Notes under the pieces: generated by a model
Told to the model about the DNA's origin: nothing
The model's input: the letters and a program-made list of their open reading frames with translations, nothing else
The model's database searches: none
Translations under genes and position numbers: made by a program
Source of the DNA: Ctena decussata
Taxonomy: Eukaryota; Mollusca; Bivalvia; Lucinida; Lucinidae
NCBI GenBank assembly: GCA_963989385.1
Contig: OZ022508.1
Span: 54,723,087-54,787,086, forward strand
Direction: 5' to 3'
Length of the DNA: 64,000 nucleotides
Part shown: positions 12,601 to 26,400 of the stretch, piece by piece
Layout of the letters: each line of letters begins with the position of its first letter
Numbering within the stretch: position 1 is the first letter of the stretch

Positions 12601-13300
12601 AGAATGGCGGCCAAGCTCCGAACATCAAACAAAATACCTCGTTTGGGAGATCACAGTCTAGATTTTGACATATTTGACAGGACATTATATAGATATGTGC
12701 CTACCAATCGGGGTGCAATGCTTAAGGTCAAGTTCTTGCAGAATGGCGGCCAAGCTTTGCAACATCAAACATAATACCCTGTTTGGGAGATCACAGTCTA
12801 CATTTGGACATATTTGACAGGCAATTATATAGATATGTGCCTACCAATCGGGGTGCAATGCTTAAGGTCAAGTTCTTGCAGAATGGCGGCCAAGCTTTGC
12901 AACATCAAACTTAATACCCCGTTTGGGGGATCACAGTCTAGATTTTGACATATTTGATAGGAAATAATATAGATATGTGCCTACCAATCGGGGTGCAATG
13001 CTTAAGGTCAAGTTCTTGCAGAATGGCAGCCAAGCTTTGCAAAATCAAACAAAATACCTCGTTTGGCAGATCACAGTCTAGATTTTGACATATTTGACAG
13101 GAAATTATATAGATATGTGCCTACCAATCGGGGTGCAAAGCTTAAGGTCAAGTTCTTGCAGAATGGCGGCCAAGCTTTGCGACATCAAACATAATACCCC
13201 GTTTGGGAGATCACAGTCTAGATTTTGACATATTTGACAGGCAATTATATAGATATGTGCCTACCAAACGGGGTGCAATGCTTAAGGTCAAGTTCTTGCC
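9601..13300 (+). repeat. Satellite higher-order repeat, 1818-bp (13-monomer) register
   Basis: A rare monomer variant reading ACCAAACGGGGTG followed by TTCTTGCCAATGGCGG (one base shorter) occurs at 9631, 11449 and 13267, exactly 1818 bp apart (13 monomers minus 2 bp). Another rare variant, GCTCCGAACATC, occurs at 10657 and 12615, 1958 bp apart (14 monomers minus 2), so the register is not uniform. This shows multi-monomer units were duplicated, not just single monomers. Confidence 0.8.
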
Positions 13301-15799
13301 AATGGCGGCCAAGCTTTGCAACATCAAACTTAATACCCCGTTTGGGAGATCACAGTCTAGATTTTGACATATTTGATAGGAAATTATATAGATATGTGCC
13401 TACCAATCGGGGTGCAATGCTTAAGGTCAAGTTCTTGCAGAATGGCGGCCAAGCTTTGCAACATCAAACAAAATACCTCGTTTGGGAGATCACAGTCTAG
13501 ATTTTGACATATTTGACAGGAAATTATATAGATATGTGCCTACCAATCGGGGTGCAATGCTTAAGGTCAAGTTCTTGCAGAATGGCGGCCAAGCTTTGCA
13601 ACATCAAACTTAATACCCCGTTTGGGGGATCACAGTCTAGATTTTGACATATTTGATAGGAAATTATATAGATATGTGCCTACCAATCGGGGTGCAATGC
13701 TTAAGGTCAAGTTCTTGCAGTATGGCGGCCCAGCTTGGCAATATCAAACACAATACCCCGTTTGGGAGATCACAGTCTAGATTTTGACATATTTGACAGG
13801 ACATTATATAGATATGTGCCTACCAATCGGGGTGCAATGCTTAAGGTCAAGTTCTTGCAGAATGGCGGCCAAGCTTGGCAACATCAAACATAATACCCCG
13901 TTTGGGAGATCACAGTCTAGATTTTGACATATTTGATAGGAAATTATATAGATATGTGCCTACCAATCGGGGTGCAATGCATAAGGTCAAGTTCTTGCAG
14001 AATGGCGGCCAAGCTTTGCAACATCAAACATAATACCCCGTTTGGGAGATCACAGTCTAGATTTTGACATATTTGACAGGACATTATATACATATGTGCC
14101 TACCAATCGGGGTGCAATGCTTAAGGTCAAGTTCTTGCAGAATGGCTGCCAAGCTTTGCAACATCAAACATAATACCCCGTTTGGGAGATCACAGTCTAA
14201 ATTTTGACATATTTGACAGGAAATTATATAGATATGTGCCTACCAATCGGGGTGCAATGCTTAAGGTCAAGTTCTTACAGAATGGCGGCCAAGCTTTGCA
14301 ACATCAAACTTAATACCTCGTTCGGGAGATCACAGTCTCGATTTTGACATATTTGACAGGACATTATATAGATATGTGCCTACCAATCGGGGTGCAATGC
14401 TTAAGGTCAAGTTCTTGCAGAATGGCGGCCAAGCTTTTCAGCATCAAACATAATACCCCGTTTGGGAGATCACAGTCTAGATTTTGACATATTTGACAGG
14501 AAAATATATACATCGGTGCCTACCAATCGGGGTGCGATGCTTAAGGTCAAGTTCTTGCAGAATGGCGGCCAAGCTTTGCAACATCAAACATAATACCCCG
14601 TTTTGGAGATCACAGTCTAGAATTTGACAAATTTGACAGGAAATTATATAGATATGTGCCTACCAATCGGGGTGCAATGCTTAAGGTCAAGTTCTTGCAG
14701 AATGGCGGCCAAGCTTTGCAACATCAAACATAATACCTCGTTTGGGAGATCACAGTCTAGATTATGACATATTTAACCGGAAATTATATAGATATGTGCC
14801 TACCAATCGGGGTGCAATGCTTAAGGTCAAGTTCTTGCAGAATGGCGGCCAAGCTTTGCAACATCAAACATAATTCCCCGTTTGGGAGATCACAGTCTAG
14901 ATTTTGACATATTTGACAGGAAATTATATAGATATGTGCCTACCAATCGGGGTGCAATGCTTAAGGTCAAGTTCTTGCAGAATGGCGGCCAAGCTTGGCA
15001 ACATCAAACATAATACCCCGTTTGGGAGATCACAGTCTAGATTTTGACATATTTGATAGGAAATTATATAGATATGTGCCTACCAACCGGGGTGCAATGC
15101 TTAAGGTCAAGTTCTTGCAGAATGGCGGCCAAGCTTTGCAACATCAAACATAATACCCCGTTTGGGAGATCACAGTCTAGATTTTGACATATTTGACAGG
15201 ACATTATATAGATATGTGCCTACTAATCGGGGTGCAATGCTTAAGGTCAAGTTCTTGCAGAATGGCGGCCAAGCTTGGCGACATCAAACATAATACCCCG
15301 TTTGGGAGATCACAGTCTAGATTTTGACATATTTGACAGGCAATTATATAGATATGTGCCTACCAATCGGGGTGCAATGCTTAAGGTCAAGTTCTTGCCA
15401 ATGGCGGCCAAGCTTTGCAACATCAAACTTAATACCCCGTTTGGGAGATCACAGTCTAGATTTTGACATATTTGATAGAAAATTATATAGATATGTGCCT
15501 ACCAATCGGGGTGCAATGCTTAAGGTCAAGTTCTTGCAGAATGGCGGCCAAGCTTTGCAACATCAAACAATATACCTCGTTTGGGAGATCACGGTATAGA
15601 TTTTGACATATTTGACAGGAAATTATATAGATATGTGCCTACCAATCGGGGTGCAATGCTTAAGGTCAAGTTCTTGCAGTATAGCGGCCAAGCTTGGCAA
15701 TATCAAACATAATACCCCGTTTGGGAGATCACAGTCTAGATTTTGACATATTTGATAGGAAATTATATAGATATGTGCCTACCAATCGGGGTGCAATGC

Positions 15800-17700
15800 A
15801 TAAGGTCAAGTTCTTTCAGAATGGCGGCCATGCTTTGCAACATCAAACATAATACCCCGTTTGGGAGATCACAGTCTAGATTTTGACATATTTGACAGAA
15901 CATTATATAGATATGTGCCTACCAATCGGGGTGCAATGCTTAAGGTCAAGTTCTTGCAGAATGGCGGCCAAGCTTTGCAACATCAAACATAATACCCCGT
16001 TTGGGAGATCACAGTCTAGATTTTGACATATTTGACAGGAAATTATATAGATATGTGCCTACCAATCGGGGTGCAATGCTTAAGGTCAAGTTCTTGCAGA
16101 ATGGCGGCCAAGCTTTGCAACATCAAACTTAATACCCCGTTTGGGAGATCACAGTCTAGATTTTGACATATTTGATAGGAAATTATATACACATGTGCCT
16201 ACCAATCGGGGTGCAATGCTTAAGGTCAAGTTCTTGCAGAATGGCGGCCAAGCTTTGCAACATCAAACAAAATACCTCGTTTGGGAGATCACAGTCTAGA
16301 ATATGACATATTTGACAGGAAATTATATAGATATGTGCCTACTAATCGGGGTGCAATGCTTAAGGTCAAGTTCTTGCAGAATGGCGGCCAAGCTTTGCAA
16401 CATCAAACATAATACCTCGTTTGGGTGATCACAGTCTAGATTATGACATATTTAACCGGAAATTATATAGATATGTGCCTACCAATCGGGGTGCAATGCT
16501 TAAGGTCAAGTTCTTGCAGCATGGCGGCCGAGCTTTGCAACATCAAACATAATTCCCCGTTTGGGAGATCACAGTCTAGATTTTGACATATTTGACAGGA
16601 AAATATATAGATATGTGCCTACCAATCGGGGTGCAATGCTTAAGGTCAAGTTCTTGCAGAATGGCGGCCAAGCTTGGCAACATCAAACATAATACCCCGT
16701 TTGGGAGATCACAGTCTAGATTTTGACATATTTGATAGGAAATTATATAGATATGTGCCCACCCATCGGGTTGCAATGCTTAAGGTCAAGTTCTTGCAGA
16801 ATGGCGGCCAAGCTTGGCAACATCAAACATAATACCCCGTTTGGGAGATCACAGTCTAGATTTTGACATATTTGATAGGAAATTATATAGATATGTGCCT
16901 ACCAATCGGGGTGCAATGCATAAGGTCAAGTTCTTGCAGAATGGCGGCCAAGCTTTGCAACATCAAACATAATACCCCGTTTGGGAGATCACAGTCTAGA
17001 TTTTGACATATTTGACAGGACATTATATAGATATGTGCCTACCAATCGGGGTGCAATGCTTAAGGTCAAGTTCTTGCAGAATGGCGGCCAAGCTTTGCAA
17101 CATCAAACATAATACCCCGTTTGGGAGATCACAGTCTAGATTTTGACATATTTGATAGGAAATTATATAGATATGTGCCTACCAATCGGGGTGCAATGCT
17201 TAAGGTATAGTTCTTGCAGAATGGCGGCCAAGTTTTGCAACATCAAATATAATACCCCGTTTGGGAGATCACAGTCTAGATTATGACATATTTAGCCGGA
17301 AATTATATAGATATGTGCCTACCAATCGGGGTGCAATGCTTAAGGTCAGGTTCTTGCAGTATGGCGGCCAAGCTTGGCAATATCAAACACAATACCCCGT
17401 TTGGGAGATCACAGTCTAGATTTTGACATATTTGACAGGACATTATATAGATATGTGCCTACCAATCGGGGTGCAATGCTTAAGGTCAAGTTCTTGCAGA
17501 ATGGCGGCCAAGCTCTGCAACATCAATATTAATATCCCGTTTGGGAGATCACAGTCTAGATTTTGACATATTTGACAGGACATTATATAGATATGTCCCT
17601 ACCAATCGGGGTGCAATGCTTAAGGTCAAGTTCTTGCAGAATGGCGGCCAAGCTCTGCAACATCAAACTTAAGACCCCGTTTGGGAGATCACAGTCTAGA
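15800..17700 (+). repeat. Satellite block duplicated at 26.7-28.6 kb (offset 10918 bp)
   Basis: Private variants recur at a constant 10918-bp offset (78 monomers minus 2 bp): TTCTTTCAGA at 15811 and 26729, GACAGAACATT at 15894 and 26812, ATTATGACATATTTAACCGG at 16440 and 27358, GCTCTGCAACATC at 17652 and 28570. At least 1.84 kb therefore shares a recent common origin with the downstream block. Confidence 0.8.
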
Positions 17701-17829
17701 TTTTGACATATTTGATAGGAAATTATATAGATATGTGCCTACCAATCGGGGTGCAATGCTTAAGGTCAAGTTCTTGCAGAATGGCGGCCAAGCTTTGCAA
17801 CATCAAACAAAATACCTCGTTTGGGAGAT

Positions 17830-18545
17830 CACACTCTAGATTTTGACATATTTGACAGGAAATTATATAGATATGTGCCTACCAATCGGGGTGCAATGCT
17901 TAAGGTCAAGTTCTTGCAGAATGGCGGCCAAGCTTGGCAACATCAAACTTAATACCCCCGTTTGGGAGATCACAGTCTAGATTTTGACATATTCGATAGG
18001 AAATTATATAGATATGTGCCTACCAATCGGGGTGCAATGCTTAAGGTCAAGTTCTTGCTGAATGGCAGCCAAGCTTTGCAACATCAAACAAAATACCTTG
18101 TTCGGGAGATCACAGTCTAGATTTTGACATATTTGATAGGAAATTATATAGATATGTGCCTACCAATCGGGGTGCAATGCTTAAGGTCAAGTTCTTGCAG
18201 AATGGCGGCCAAGCTTTGCAACATCAAACAAAATACCTCGTTTGGGAGATCACACTCTAGATTTTGACATATTTGACAGGAAATTATATAGATATGTGCC
18301 TACCAATCGGGGTGCAATGCTTAAGGTCAAGTTCTTGCAGAATGGCGGCCAAGCTTGGCAACATCAAACTTAATACCCCCGTTTGGGAGATCACAGTCTA
18401 GATTTTGACATATTCGATAGGAAATTATATAGATATGTGCCTACCAATCGGGGTGCAATGCTTAAGGTCAAGTTCTTGCTGAATGGCAGCCAAGCTTTGC
18501 AACATCAAACAAAATACCTTGTTCGGGAGATCACAGTCTAGAATT
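17830..18545 (+). repeat. Tandem duplication of a satellite trimer (421 bp)
   Basis: A trimer marked by TAATACCCCCG (one extra C), ATTCGATAGG and TTGCTGAATGGCAGCC occurs twice in succession. ATTCGATAGG lies at 17991 and 18412, 421 bp apart, matching three monomers plus the extra C. Confidence 0.85.
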
Positions 18546-19199
18546 TGACATATTTGACAGGCAATTATATAGATATGTGCCTACCAATCGGGGTGCAATG
18601 CTTAAGGTCAAGTTCTTGCCAATGGCGGCCAAGCTTTGCAACATCAAACATAATACCCCGTTTGGGAGATCACAGTCTAGATTTTGACATATTTGATAGG
18701 AAATTACCTAGATATGTGCCTACCAATCGGGGTGCAATGCTTAAGGTCAAGTTCTTGCAGAATGGCGGCCAAGCTTTGCAACATCAAACAAAATACCTCG
18801 TTTGGGAGATCACGGTATAGATTTTGACATATTTGACAGGACATTATATAGATATGTGCCTACCAATCGGGGTGCAATGCTTAAGGTCAAGTTCTTGCAG
18901 AATGGCGGCCAAGCTTGGCAACATCAAACATAATACCCCATTTGGGAGATCACAGTCTAGATTTTGACATATTTGACAGGCAATTATATAGATATGTGCC
19001 TACCAATCGGGATGCAATGCTTAAGGTCAAGTTCTTGCAGAATGGCGGCCAAGCTTTGCAATATAAAACTTAATACCCCGTTTGGGAGATCACAGTCTAG
19101 ATTTTGACATATTTGATAGGAAATTATATAGATATGTGCCTACCAATCGGGGTGCAATGCTTAAGGTCAAGTTCTTGCAGAATGGCGGCCAAGCTTTGC

Positions 19200-22100
19200 A
19201 ACATCAAACAAAATACCTCGTTCGGGAGATCACAGTCTAGATTTTGACATATTTGATAGGAAATTATATAGATATGTGCCTACCAATCGGGGTGCAATGC
19301 TTAAGGTCAAGTTCTTGCAGAATGGCGGCCAAGCTTTGCAACATCAAACAAAATACCTCGTTTGGGAGATCACAGTCTAGATTTTGACATATTTGACAGG
19401 ACATTATATAGATATGTGCCTACCAATCGGGGTGCAATGCTTAAGGTCAAGTTCTTGCAGAATGGCGGCCAAGCTTTGCAACATCAAACATAATACCCCG
19501 TTTGGGAGATCACAGTCTAGATTTTGATACATTTGACAGGCAATTATATAGATATGTGCCTACCAATCGGGGTGCAATGCTTAAGGTCACGTTCTTGCAG
19601 ACTGGCGGCCAAGCTTTGCAACATCAAACTTAATACCCCGTTTGGGAGATCACAGTCTAGATTTTGACATATTTGATAGGAAATTATATAGATATGTGCC
19701 TACGAATCGGGGTGCAATGCTTAAGGTCAAGTTCTTGCAGAATGGCGGCCAAGCTTTGCAACATCTCACAAAATACCTCGTTTGGGAGATCACGGTATAG
19801 ATTTTGACATATTTGACAGGAAATTATATAGATATGTGCCTACCCATCGGGGTGCAATGCTTAAGGTCAAGTTCTTGCAGAATGGCGGCCAAGCTTGGCA
19901 ACATCAAACATAATACCCCGTTTGGGAGATCACAGTCTAGATTTTGACATATTTGATAGGAAATTATATAGATATGTGCCTACCAATCGGGGTGCAATGC
20001 TTCAGGTCAAGTTCTTGCAGAATGGCGGCCAAGCTTTGCAACATCAAACATAATACCCCGTTTTTGGATATCACAGTCTGGATTTTGACATATTTGACAG
20101 GACATTATATAGATATGTGCCTACCAATCGGGGTGCAATGCTTAAGGTCAAGTTCTTGCAGAATGGCGGCCAAGCGTTGCAACATCAAACAAAATACCTC
20201 GTTTGGGAGATCAGGGTTTGGATTTCGACATATTTGACAGGAAATTATATAGATATGTGCCTACCAATCGGGGTGCAATGCTTAAGGTCAAGTTCTTGCA
20301 GAATGGCGGCCAAGCTTGGCAACATCAAACATAATACCCCGTTTGGGAGATCACAGTCTAGATTTTGACATATTTGATAGGAAATTATATAGATATGTGC
20401 CTACCAATCGGGGTGCAATGCTTAAGGTCAAGTTCTTGCAGAATGGCGGCCAAGCTTTGCAACATCAAACATAATACCCCGTTTGGGAGATCACAGTCTA
20501 GATTTTGACATATTTGACAGGACATTATATAGATATGTGCCTACCAATCGGGGTGCAATGCTTAAGGTAAGGTTCTTGCAGAATGGCGGCCAAGCTTTGC
20601 AACATCAAACATAATACCCCGTTTGGGAGATCACAGTCTAGATTTTGACATATTTGATAGGAAATTATATAGATATGTGCCTACCAATCGGGGTGCAATG
20701 CTTAAGGTCAAGTTCTTGCAGAATGGCGGCCAAGCTTTGCAACATCAAACAAAATACCTCGTTTGGGAGATCACAGTCTAGATTTTGACATATTTGATAG
20801 GAAATTATATAGATATGTGCCTACCAATCGGGGTGCAATGCTTAAGGTCAAGTTCTTGCAGAATGGCGGCCAAGCTTTGCAACATCAAACAAAATACCTC
20901 GTTTGGGAGATCACAGTCTAGATTTTGACATATTTGACAGGACATTATATAGATATGTGCCTACCAATCGGGGTGCAATGCTTAAGGTCAAGTTCTTGCA
21001 GAATGGCGGCCAAGCTTTGCAACATCAAACATAATACCCCGTTTGGGAGATCACAGTCTAGATTTTGATACATTTGACAGGCAATTATATAGATATGTGC
21101 CTACCAATCGGGGTGCAATGCTTAAGGTCACGTTCTTGCAGACTGGCGGCCAAGCTTTGCAACATCAAACTTAATACCCCGTTTGGGAGATCACAGTCTA
21201 GATTTTGACATATTTGATAGGAAATTATATAGATATGTGCCTACGAATCGGGGTGCAATGCTTAAGGTCAAGTTCTTGCAGAATGGCGGCCAAGCTTTGC
21301 AACATCTCACAAAATACCTCGTTTGGGAGATCACGGTATAGATTTTGACATATTTGACAGGAAATTATATAGATATGTGCCTACCAATCGGGGTGCAATG
21401 CTTAAGGTCAAGTTCTTGCAGAATGGCGGCCAAGCTTGGCAACATCAAACATAATACCCCGTTTGGGAGATCACAGTCTAGATTTTGACATATTTGATAG
21501 GAAATTATATAGATATGTGCCTACCAATCGGGGTGCAATGCTTCAGGTCAAGTTCTTGCAGAATGGCGGCCAAGCTTTGCAACATCAAACATAATACCCC
21601 GTTTGGGAGATCACAGTCTAGATTTTGACATATTTGACAGGACATTATATAGATATGTGCCTACCAATCGGGGTGCAATGCTTAAGGTCAAGTTCTTGCA
21701 GAATGGCGGCCAAGCGTTGCAACATCAAACAAAATACCTCGTTTGGGAGATCAGGGTTTGGATTTCGACATATTTGACAGGAAATTATATAGATATGTGC
21801 CTACCAATCGGGGTGCAATGCTTAAGGTCAAGTTCTTGCAGAATGGCGGCCAAGCTTGGCAACATCAAACATAATACCCCGTTTGGGAGATCACAGTCTA
21901 GATTTTGACATATTTGATAGGAAATTATATAGATATGTGCCTACCAATCGGGGTGCAATGCTTAAGGTCAAGTTCTTGCAGAATGGCGGCCAAGCTTTGC
22001 AACATCAAACATAATACCCCGTTTGGGAGATCACAGTCTAGATTTTGACATATTTGACAGGACATTATATAGATATGTGCCTACCAATCGGGGTGCAATG

Positions 22101-25100
22101 CTTAAGGTAAGGTTCTTGCAGAATGGCGGCCAAGCTTTGCAACATCAAACATAATACCCCGTTTGGAAGATCACAGTCTAGATTTTGACATATTTGACAG
22201 GAAATTATATAGATATGTGCCTACCAATCGGGGTGCAATGCTTAAGGTCAAGTTGTTGCAGAATGCGGCCAAGCTTTGCAACATCAAACTTAATACCCCG
22301 TTTGGGAGATCACAGTCTAGATTTTGACATATTTGATAGGAAATTATATAAATATGTGCCAACCAATCGGGTTGCAATGCTTAAGGTCAAGTTGTTGCAG
22401 AATGGCGGCCAAGCTTTGCAACATCAAACAAAATACCTCGTTTGTGAGATCACAGTCTCGATTTTGACATATTTGACAGGACATTATATAGATATGTGCC
22501 CACCAATCGGGGTGCAATGCTTAAGGTCAAGTTCTTGCAGAATGGCGGCCAAGCTTGGCAACATCAAACATAATACCCCATTTGGGAGATCACAGTCTAG
22601 ATTTTGACATATTTGACAGGCAATTATATATATATTTGCCTACCAATCGGGATGCATGCTTAAGGTCAAGTTTTTGCAGAATGGCGGCCAAGCTTTGCAA
22701 TATAAAACTTAATACCCCGTTTGGGAGATAACAGTCTAGATTTTGACATATTTGATAGGAAATTATATAGATATGTGCCTACCAATCGGGGTGCAATGCT
22801 TAAGGTCAAGTTCTTGCAGAATGGCGGCCAAGCTTTGCAACATCAAACAAAATACCTCGGTTGGGAGATCACAGTCTAGATTTTGACATATTTGATAGGA
22901 AATTATATAGATATGGGCCTACCAATCGGGGTGCAATGCTTAAGGTCAAGTTCTTGCAGAATGGCGGCCAAGCTTTGCAACATCAAACAAAATACCTCGT
23001 TTGGGAGATCACAGTCTAGATTTTGACATATTTGATAGGAAATGATATAGATATGTGCCTACCAATCGGGGTGCAATGCTTAAGGTCAAGTTCTTGTAGA
23101 ATGGCGGCCAAGCTTGGCAACATCAAACATAATACCCTGTTTGGGAGATCACAGTCTAGATTTTGACATATTTGACAGGCAATTATATAGATATGTGCCT
23201 ACCAATCGGGGTGCAATGCTTAAGGTCAAGTTCTTGCAGAATGGCGGCCAAGCTTTGCAACATCAAACATAATACCCCGTTTGGGAGATCACAGTCTAGA
23301 TTTTGACATTTGACAGGACATTATATAGATATGTGCCTACCAATCGGGGTGCAATGCTTAAGGTAAGGTTCTTGCAGAATGGCGGCCAAGCTTTGCAACA
23401 TCAAACATAATACCCCGTTTGGGAGATCACAGTCTAGATTTTGACATATTTGACAGGAAATTATATAGATATGTGCCTACCAATCGGGGTGCAATGCTTA
23501 AGGTCAAGTTGTTGCAGAATGCCGGCCAAGCTTTGCAACATCAAACTTAATACCCCGTTTGGGAGATCACAGTCTAGATTTTGACATATTTGATAGGAAA
23601 TTATATAAATATGTGCCTACCAATCGGGATGCAATGCTTAAGGTCAAGTTCTTGCAGAATGGCGGCCAAGCTTTGCAACATCAATCAAAATACCTCGTTT
23701 GGGAGATCACAGTCTAGATTTTGACATATTTGACAGGACATTATATAGATATGTGCCTACCAATCGGGGTGCAATGCTTAAGGTCAAGTTCTTGCAGAAT
23801 GGCGACCAAGCTTGGCAACATCAAACATAATACCCCATTTGGGAGATCACAGTCTAGATTTTGACATATTTGACAGCCAATTATATAGATATGTGCCTAC
23901 CAATCGGGATGCAATGCTTAAGGTCAAGTTCTTGCAGAATGGCGGCCAAGCTTTGCAATATAAAACTTAATACCCCGTTTGGGAGATCACAGTCTAGATT
24001 TTGACATATTTGATAGGAAATTATATAGATATGTGCCTACCAATCGGGGTGCAATGCTTAAGGTCAAGTTCTTGCAGAATGGCGGCCAAGCTTTGCAACA
24101 TCAAACAAAATACCTCGTTCGGGAGATCACAGTCTAGATTTTGACATATTTGATAGGAAATTATATAGATATGTGCCTACCAATCGGGGTGCAATGCTTA
24201 AGGTCAAGTTCTTGCAGAATGGCGGCCAAGCTTTGCAACATCAAACAAAATACCTCGTTTGGGAGATCACAGTCTAGATTTTGACATATTTGACAGGACA
24301 TTATATAGATATGTGCCTACCAATCGGGGTGCAATGCTTAAGGTCAAGTTCTTGCAGAATGGCGGCCAAGCTTTGCAACATCAAACATAATACCCCGTTT
24401 GGGAGATCACAGTCTAGATTTTGATACATTTGACAGGCAATTATATAGATATGTGCCTACCAATCGGGGTGCAATGCTTAAGGTCACGTTCTTGCAGACT
24501 GGCGGCCAAGCTTTGCAACATCAAACTTAATACCCCGTTTGGGAGATCACAGTCTAGATTTTGACATATTTGATAGGAAATTATATAGATATGTGCCTAC
24601 CAATCGGGGTGCAATGCTTAAGGTCAAGTTCTTGCAGAATGGCGGCCAAGCTTTGCAACATCTCACAAAATACCTCGTTTGGGAGATCACGGTATAGATT
24701 TTGACATGTTTGACAGGAAATTATATAGATATGTGCCTACCAATCGGGGTGCAATGCTTAAGGTCAAGTTCTTGCAGAATGGCGGCCAAGCTTGGCAACA
24801 TCAAACATAATACCCCGTTTGGGAGATCACAGTCTAGATTTTGACATATTTGATAGGAAATTATATAGATATGTGCCTACCAATCGGGGTGCAATGCTTC
24901 AGGTCAAGTTCTTGCAGAATGGCGGCCAAGCTTTGCAACATCAAACATAATACCCCGTTTTTGGAGATCACAGTCTAGATTTTGACATATTTGACAGGAC
25001 ATTATATAGATATGTGCCTACCAATCGGGGTGCAATGCTTAAGGTCAAGTTCTTGCAGAATGGCGGCCAAGCGTTGCAACATCAAACAAAATACCTCGTT

Positions 25101-26400
25101 TGGGAGATCAGGGTTTGGATTTTGACATATTTGACAGGAAATTATATAGATATGTGCCTACCAATCGGGGTGCAATGCTTAAGGTCAAGTTCTTGCAGAA
25201 TGGCGGCCAAGCTTGGCAACATCAAACATAATACCCCGTTTGGGAGATCACAGTCTAGATTTTGACATATTTGATAGGAAATTATATAGATATGTGCCTA
25301 CCAATCGGGGTGCAATGCTTAAGGTCAAGTTCTTGCAGAATGGCGGCCAAGCTTTGCAACATCAAACATAATACCCCGTTTGGGAGATCACAGTCTAGAT
25401 TTTGACATATTTGACAGGACATTATATAGATATGTGCCTACCAATCGGGGTGCAATGCTTAAGGTAAGGTTCTTGCAGAATGGCGGCCAAGCTTTGCAAC
25501 ATCAAACATAATACCCCGTTTGGTAGATCACAGTCTAGATTTTGACATATTTGACAGGAAATTATATAGATATGTGCCTACCAATCGGGGTGCAATGCTT
25601 AAGGTCAAGTTGTTGCAGAATGCGGCCAAGCTTTGCAACATCAAACTTAATACCCCGTTTGGGAGATCACAGTCTAGATTTTGACATATTTGATAGGAAA
25701 TTATATAAATATGTGCCAACCAATCGGGTTGCAATGCTTAAGGTCAAGTTGTTGCAGAATGGCGGCCAAGCTTTGCAACATCAAACAAAATACCTCGTTT
25801 GGGAGATCACAGTCTCGATTTTGACATATTTGACAGGACATTATATAGATATGTGCCCACCAATCGGGGTGCAATGCTTAAGGTCAAGTTCTTGCAGAAT
25901 GGCGGCCAAGCTTGGCAACATCAAACATAATACCCCATTTGGGAGATCACAGTCTAGATTTTGACATATTTGACAGGCAATTATATATATATTTGCCTAC
26001 CAATCGGGATGCAATGCTTAAGGTCAAGTTTTTGCAGAATGGCGGCCAAGCTTTGCAATATAAAACTTAATACCCCGTTTGGGAGATAACAGTCTAGATT
26101 TTGACATATTTGATAGGAAATTATATAGATATGTGCCTACCAATCGGGGTGCAATGCTTAAGGTCAAGTTCTTGCAGAATGGCGGCCAAGCTTTGCAACA
26201 TCAAACAAAATACCTCGTTTGGGAGATCACAGTCTAGATTTTGACATATTTGATAGGAAATTATATAGATATGTGCCTACCAATCGGGGTGCAATGCTTA
26301 AGGTCAAGTTCTTGCAGAATGGCGGCCAAGCTTTGCAACATCAAACAAAATACCTCGTTTGGGAGATCACAGTCTAGATTTTGACATATTTGACAGGACA
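19200..26400 (+). repeat. Nested satellite higher-order repeat (1541-bp and 3356-bp units)
   Basis: Rare variants appear in three copies with constant spacing: ATTTTGATACATTTGACAGG at 19521, 21062 and 24418; CTCACAAAATACC at 19765, 21306 and 24662; TTCAGGTCAAG at 20001, 21542 and 24898. Spacings are 1541 bp (11 monomers plus 1) and then 3356 bp (24 monomers minus 4). The 420-bp open frames at 22185 and 25542 are almost identical for the same reason. A further related copy of the GTTGTTGCAGAATG segment occurs near 23508. Confidence 0.85.

Noticed and set aside
22185..25964. Long open frames (140 codons) in the satellite, appearing as a repeated protein family
   Set aside because: They arise because the 140-bp period cycles through all three frames. 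They exist on both strands, start and stop at arbitrary monomer positions, and are broken by ordinary monomer variants.
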